DNA of 64,000 nucleotides from Desulfovibrionaceae bacterium. GTDB lineage: Bacteria > Desulfobacterota > Desulfovibrionia > Desulfovibrionales > Desulfovibrionaceae. The notes beneath the pieces were generated by a model. The model was given only the letters and a program-made list of their open reading frames with translations, ran no database searches and was not told the origin of the DNA. Shown one piece after another: positions 60,616 through 64,000 of this stretch. Positions within the stretch are counted from its first letter, which is position 1, and the number at the start of each line of letters is the position of its first letter. The stretch lies in the NCBI GenBank assembly GCA_015709205.1, contig JACCQO010000011.1, positions 36,102-100,101 on the forward strand, written 5' to 3'. A program made the position numbers and the translations under genes.

Positions 60616-62808
60616 TCAGACCAGCGCGCCGATCTGGTACGCCAGCGTGGCCATGGTAAAGGCCAGCACCGTGTTGAAGCCCATGCTGAACAGGGCCCAG
60701 CCCCACGAGCCGGTCTCGTGCCTGATGGCCACCACGGACACGAAGCACGGCGCATACAGCATGGTGAACAGGATCATGCTCACCGCCGTGCGCGCGGACC
60801 AGTGCGGGTCCGCCGCGATGCGGTCGCTCAGGGCCCCGGATTCCTCCGGGTCCACGTCGCCCAGGGAGTACGCCGTGCCCAGGGTGGAGACGATGACCTC
60901 CTTGGCCGCGAACCCGCCGATGAGCGCGATGTTCGTGCGCCAGTCGAATCCGGCGGCGCGCGACACGGATTCCAGGGCGATGCCCATGCGTCCGGCGTAG
61001 GAGTCGCGCAGCGTCTCCTCGGCCCGGGTGAACTCCACTCGCTCGGCCATCTCCTGCAGCGAGGCGATCTCGGCCTCGTTGTTCGCGGCCCTGGCCGCGT
61101 CGAGCTGCGCCGCGATCTCGGCCGTCCGCGCGTCGAAGGCCGCGGCCTTCTCCTCGGTCATGCCCGGGAAGGTCATGGCCGCCCAGAGCAGCACGGAGAT
61201 GGCCAGGATCACGGTGCCCGCCTTCTTGATGTACTGCCAGGTGCGCTCCCAGGTGTGGATGGCCAGGCCGCGCGCCGTGGGCAGCCGGTAGGGCGGCAGC
61301 TCCATGACGAAGGGCGTGGACGGGCCGCGGATGATCGTGGAGCGCAGCAGCCGCGCCACGAGCAGGGCCGCGGTCCAGGCCCCCAGGGTGATCAGGAACA
61401 GGGCCTGGGTCTTGTCCTCGCTGAAGAACGCGGCCACCAGCAGGATGAACACCGGGAGCTTGGCGCCGCAGTTCATGTACGGGGCCGTGAGCAGGGTGGC
61501 CAGCTTCTCGCGGCGCGAGCGCAGCGTGCGCGCGGCGTAGATGCCGGGCACCGCGCAGCCGCCGCTGATGCCGCCGGAGATGATCAGCGGCATGACCGAG
61601 CAGCCGTGCAGCCCGAAGATGCGGAACACGCGGTCGAGCATGTAGGCCACGCGCGCCATGTAGCCGGAGTCCTCCAGGAAGGCGATCATCAGGAAGATGA
61701 TCATGATCAGCGGCACGAAGCCCATGACCCCGCCCACGCCGTCGATGATGCCCGAGACGATCAGGGACTGGAGCAGCCCCTCGGGCAGGATGGCCGTGGC
61801 CGTGTCGCCCAGCCAGCCGAAGAAGGACTCCATCCAGCCCATGGGCACCTCGCCCAGGGTGAAGGTCACCTGGTAGACCGCGTAGAGCACCAGGAGCATC
61901 AGGATCGGCCCCAGGAAGCGGTGCGTGAGCACCCGGTCCAGCCGGTCGGAAAACGCGATGCGCTCGGCGTGCGTGTCGCGCGAAAGCACGCCCTGCTTGA
62001 GAACCGAGCTGATGAATCCGTAGCGGTAGTCGGCGATCACGGCCTCGGGGTAGGTGTTCAAAGTGGCCTGCAGGTGCTCGGCCACCTGCGCGGCCATGGC
62101 CTCCAGCTCCAGGGACAGCGCGCCGTCGGCGTTCCGTCCGCGCGTGAGCACGGATTCGTCGTTTTCCAGGTACTTCAGCGCGGTCCAGCGCGCCGGATAG
62201 CGCTCGGTGAGCATCCCCCCGGTCTCGATCTTCGCGGCCATGGCCGCGAGCACCGGGTCCAGGTCCGGGCCGTAGCTGATGGACAGCGGCTTCCAGCGTT
62301 CGTCGCGCCGCGCGTCGGCCAGCTCGCCCGCCTTGACCATGAGCGTTTCCAGCCCGCGGCCCGTGCGCGCCACCGTGGCCGCCGCCGGAGAGCCCAGCAA
62401 CTCCTCCAGTCGCGGGACGTCGATGATCATGCCCTCGCGCTCGGCCTCGTCCATCATGTTCAGGCCCAGGGCCACGGGCACGCCCAGCTCCAGAAGCTGC
62501 ACCGTGAGATAGAGGTTTCTTTCCAGCGCGCCCGCGTTGAGCACGTGCACCACGCAGTCCGGCCGCTCCTCGGCCAGGAACTTGCGCGCCACCAGTTCCT
62601 CCTGCGTGTAGGCCGTGAGCGAATACGTGCCCGGCAGGTCCACCACGCGGAAGGTCCGCTCGCCCATCACGGCGCGGCCTTCCTTGTGCTCCACCGTGAT
62701 GCCCGGGTAGTTGCCCACGTGCTGGTGGGCGCCGGTGATGGCGTTGAACAGGGTCGTCTTGCCGGAGTTCGGGTTGCCGGCAAGGGCGATGGTGATCTCT
62801 TGTTTCAT
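60616..62808 (-). CDS. feoB: Ferrous iron transporter B
   Basis: Inner-membrane Fe(II) transporter driven or gated by an N-terminal G domain. The 730-residue protein has G1 GNPNSGKTT (residues 11-19), G3 DLPGTYS, G4 NMMDEAE, a helical GDI-like domain, and two membrane Gate regions with about ten hydrophobic segments including the CSVMPLIISGGISGGCAVPGI and PYMNCGAKLPVF motifs. A coiled region lies in the periplasmic or cytoplasmic loop near residues 555-600. It is the last gene of the operon, 25 bases after the second feoA, with an operon terminator beyond. Confidence 0.97.
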   Translation of the reverse strand: MKQEITIALAGNPNSGKTTLFNAITGAHQHVGNYPGITVEHKEGRAVMGERTFRVVDLPGTYSLTAYTQEELVARKFLAEERPDCVVHVLNAGALERNLYLTVQLLELGVPVALGLNMMDEAEREGMIIDVPRLEELLGSPAAATVARTGRGLETLMVKAGELADARRDERWKPLSISYGPDLDPVLAAMAAKIETGGMLTERYPARWTALKYLENDESVLTRGRNADGALSLELEAMAAQVAEHLQATLNTYPEAVIADYRYGFISSVLKQGVLSRDTHAERIAFSDRLDRVLTHRFLGPILMLLVLYAVYQVTFTLGEVPMGWMESFFGWLGDTATAILPEGLLQSLIVSGIIDGVGGVMGFVPLIMIIFLMIAFLEDSGYMARVAYMLDRVFRIFGLHGCSVMPLIISGGISGGCAVPGIYAARTLRSRREKLATLLTAPYMNCGAKLPVFILLVAAFFSEDKTQALFLITLGAWTAALLVARLLRSTIIRGPSTPFVMELPPYRLPTARGLAIHTWERTWQYIKKAGTVILAISVLLWAAMTFPGMTEEKAAAFDARTAEIAAQLDAARAANNEAEIASLQEMAERVEFTRAEETLRDSYAGRMGIALESVSRAAGFDWRTNIALIGGFAAKEVIVSTLGTAYSLGDVDPEESGALSDRIAADPHWSARTAVSMILFTMLYAPCFVSVVAIRHETGSWGWALFSMGFNTVLAFTMATLAYQIGALV

Positions 62809-62833
62809 GAAATTTCCTGTTGCTGAAGAAATG

Positions 62834-63070
62834 TTACAGGGGCTCGACCCGGATGTGGTCGGCCTCGTTGTTGCGCAGGGAAAGGGTGAACCCCTTCAGG
62901 CGCAGGGCCACGGGATCCCTGAGGGGCGCGCGGCCCACCACCTCGATCTCTGCGCCGGGCACCAGGCCCATGTCGCGGATCCGCCGACCCAGTTCTCCCC
63001 GGGCCTGGACCTCGGCGATGCGTGCAGGTTGCCCTTCCTTCAATTGGCGCAGGCAGATGGTCTCGGTCAT
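62834..63070 (-). CDS. feoA: FeoA-domain protein, second copy
   Basis: A 78-residue SH3-like cytoplasmic protein that assists FeoB. The family pattern is clear: LRQLKEGQPARIAEVQARGELGRRIRDMGLVPGAEIEVVGRAPLRDPVALRLKGFTLSLRNNEADHIRVE. This is the plain form without cysteines beyond one near the N-terminus. It lies directly before feoB, 25 bases away, and is probably its dedicated partner, while the first FeoA of the operon is longer and cysteine-rich. Confidence 0.93.
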   Translation of the reverse strand: MTETICLRQLKEGQPARIAEVQARGELGRRIRDMGLVPGAEIEVVGRAPLRDPVALRLKGFTLSLRNNEADHIRVEPL

Positions 63071-63134
63071 GAAGCACTCCCGCACGTAATGAGCCGACCC
63101 AGGGTCGGCTCCACGCGCATTTCGTTTTTGTGGT

Positions 63135-63455
63135 TCAGCGGGATCGGTCGGAAGCCGCCGGATCGGCGGCGCGTTCTGGCGCGGCCCCGCCCGGAGCCGC
63201 GCAGTGCGTGCAGCCGGGCGCGTCGGCTCTCGACGCCGCATCGGCGTCCGGCCGGTACTGTTGGAGAGAGCCGGAGGGAGGGGCGCCGGAACGCTCCGAA
63301 TGAGGTTGCCCCGAACCGGAGCACCCCCCCGAAGCGGAGCAGGATCCGCACCCGCAGCCGCACGACGCCTCGCCCTTGGCCTGGGCCATCAGGCGGCGCA
63401 CCATGTACGCGGCGGCCGCCCCGATGATGAGGACGACGATCAGGGATTCAAGCAT
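63135..63455 (-). CDS. FeoB-associated Cys-rich membrane protein
   Basis: A 106-residue protein with one N-terminal membrane helix (MLESLIVVLIIGAAAAYMVRRL) followed by a cysteine-rich patch (CGCGCGSCSASGGC, residues 32-45) and a further CTHC pair in a long Ala/Pro/Ser-rich tail. It fits the small FeoB-associated Cys-rich protein family, proposed to hold iron or an iron-sulfur cluster near FeoB. Typical members are near 50-60 residues, so the tail is an addition. GAGGAG precedes the ATG at 63455. It lies between the two feoA genes. Confidence 0.85.
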   Translation of the reverse strand: MLESLIVVLIIGAAAAYMVRRLMAQAKGEASCGCGCGSCSASGGCSGSGQPHSERSGAPPSGSLQQYRPDADAASRADAPGCTHCAAPGGAAPERAADPAASDRSR

Positions 63456-63469
63456 GCTGGACTCCTCGT

Positions 63470-63778
63470 TTACCGGCGGCCGGAAAAGTGGTCGCCGCAG
63501 GTACAGTGCCCGGGGGCGGCCATGGCCTGCGCGGAGTCGTCGTCGCTGTCCGCGGGACAGCAGAGGATCTTGCAACACAGGCCCTGGCCCAGCACCACGC
63601 TGGACCCGCGCACGTTCAGCCGCCGCGGACCCGAACCGTTGGAATCCACCACCACTGTCGTGCCGGGCGTCAGCCCCATCGCGCACAACCGCGCCCGAAC
63701 CTTGCGGCAATCGCACATGCCCGTGATCTTCACGGTGCTGCCGGCGGGAAACTGATCCAACGTGCGGGTGTTCTGCAT
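63470..63778 (-). CDS. feoA: FeoA-domain protein with Cys-rich extension, first copy
   Basis: A 102-residue protein whose first 72 residues are a FeoA domain (LDQFPAGSTVKITGMCDCRKVRARLCAMGLTPGTTVVVDSNG, with GQGLCCKILCC near its end). Cysteines at the two sides of the domain (CDC, C, CC, CC) and in the tail (CTC) are far more than usual, suggesting metal or cluster binding. It is the first gene of feoA-Cys-rich-feoA-feoB, with an AAGGA site upstream and a Fur box 34 bases before the ATG. Confidence 0.88.
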   Translation of the reverse strand: MQNTRTLDQFPAGSTVKITGMCDCRKVRARLCAMGLTPGTTVVVDSNGSGPRRLNVRGSSVVLGQGLCCKILCCPADSDDDSAQAMAAPGHCTCGDHFSGRR

Positions 63779-63811
63779 AACGTGTCCTTGTGTGCAATGG
63801 AGGTAAGCCCG

Positions 63812-63828
63812 TTGAAAATGATTGTCAA
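63812..63828. promoter_or_regulatory. Fur box of the feo operon
   Basis: TTGAAAATGATTGTCAA contains a 7-1-7 palindrome, TGAAAAT-G-ATTGTCA, one base from perfect. Read on the minus strand it ends in TTGACA (63823-63828), a likely -35 for the operon, so Fur would occlude the promoter. Confidence 0.7.
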
Positions 63829-64000
63829 GTGCATTTTTGGAATTCTGAAATTTCGAATGATTGCGCTGCTATCCATACCAACATCATCGACAACAAAACT
63901 CGGCCGCCGTGCGACGAGAAGCGGTGAGAGGTGGGGAGAGGAGAAAGGAAGACGAAGAGCCGGGGGAGGGGCGGGGGAGGAAGAGGGGACCCTTTCCAAA

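Overview
The window is about 64 kb of high-GC (roughly 70%) chromosome from a sulfate-reducing deltaproteobacterium of the Desulfovibrio type (Desulfovibrionales). The evidence is a complete set for the first steps of dissimilatory sulfate reduction (sat, aprBA, qmoABCD), the siroheme-dependent (Ahb) heme route, Rex- and Fur-like operators, and a gene order (apr-qmo, then ahb/hemB, then fliD, then uppS-cdsA-dxr-rseP, then frr-pyrH-tsf-rpsB) that, from memory, closely resembles Desulfovibrio vulgaris. No rRNA, tRNA, CRISPR array or intact insertion sequence was recognised.

Layout. 1-5.8 kb (minus): an AroA-like protein with an N-terminal chorismate-mutase-like helix, a small coiled-coil protein overlapping it, an aconitase and a PpiD-like foldase cut by the window edge. 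6-17 kb: sat (minus) diverges across a 1.58-kb gene-free interval from aprBA and qmoABCD (plus). Sat activates sulfate to APS, AprBA reduces APS to sulfite, and Qmo links AprBA to the menaquinone pool. A Rex-type operator overlaps the likely apr -10 box. 17-21.6 kb: an acetyltransferase/MFS pair diverging from a LysR regulator, and an orphan solute-binding lipoprotein. 21.7-25.8 kb (minus): ahbC-hemB-ahbD-ahbB for heme via siroheme. 25.9-31.2 kb (minus): a lipoprotein, a small protein, a zinc-ribbon/Yip1 membrane protein and two glycosyltransferases next to flagellar genes. 31.4-41.1 kb: fliD-fliS and two almost identical flagellin genes in inverted orientation, bracketing the essential uppS-cdsA-dxr-rseP-tsaB operon. 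41.3-50.8 kb (minus): frr, pyrH, tsf, rpsB, an FAH-family hydrolase, RNase J, plsC, two tandem small membrane paralogs and an EF-G-like GTPase. 51.2-55.8 kb (plus): an M16C peptidase, panB and a Fur-family regulator. 55.8-57.6 kb (plus): an ATPase plus DUF4276/TOPRIM-like pair of lower GC, the best candidate for a little-described defence-type module. 58-60.5 kb: a DUF2325 gene behind a Fur box, then an HxlR regulator diverging from a nitroreductase and a flavin-reductase-like protein. 60.6-63.8 kb (minus): a four-gene feo ferrous-iron operon behind a second Fur box.

The points most worth following are the ATPase-DUF4276 pair, the inverted flagellin repeats with a sharp gene-conversion boundary and matched sigma-28 promoters, the EPSP-synthase-like protein that has lost its catalytic motifs, the Rex operator and terminator-like hairpin in the long apr leader, and the Fur-controlled DUF2325 gene.
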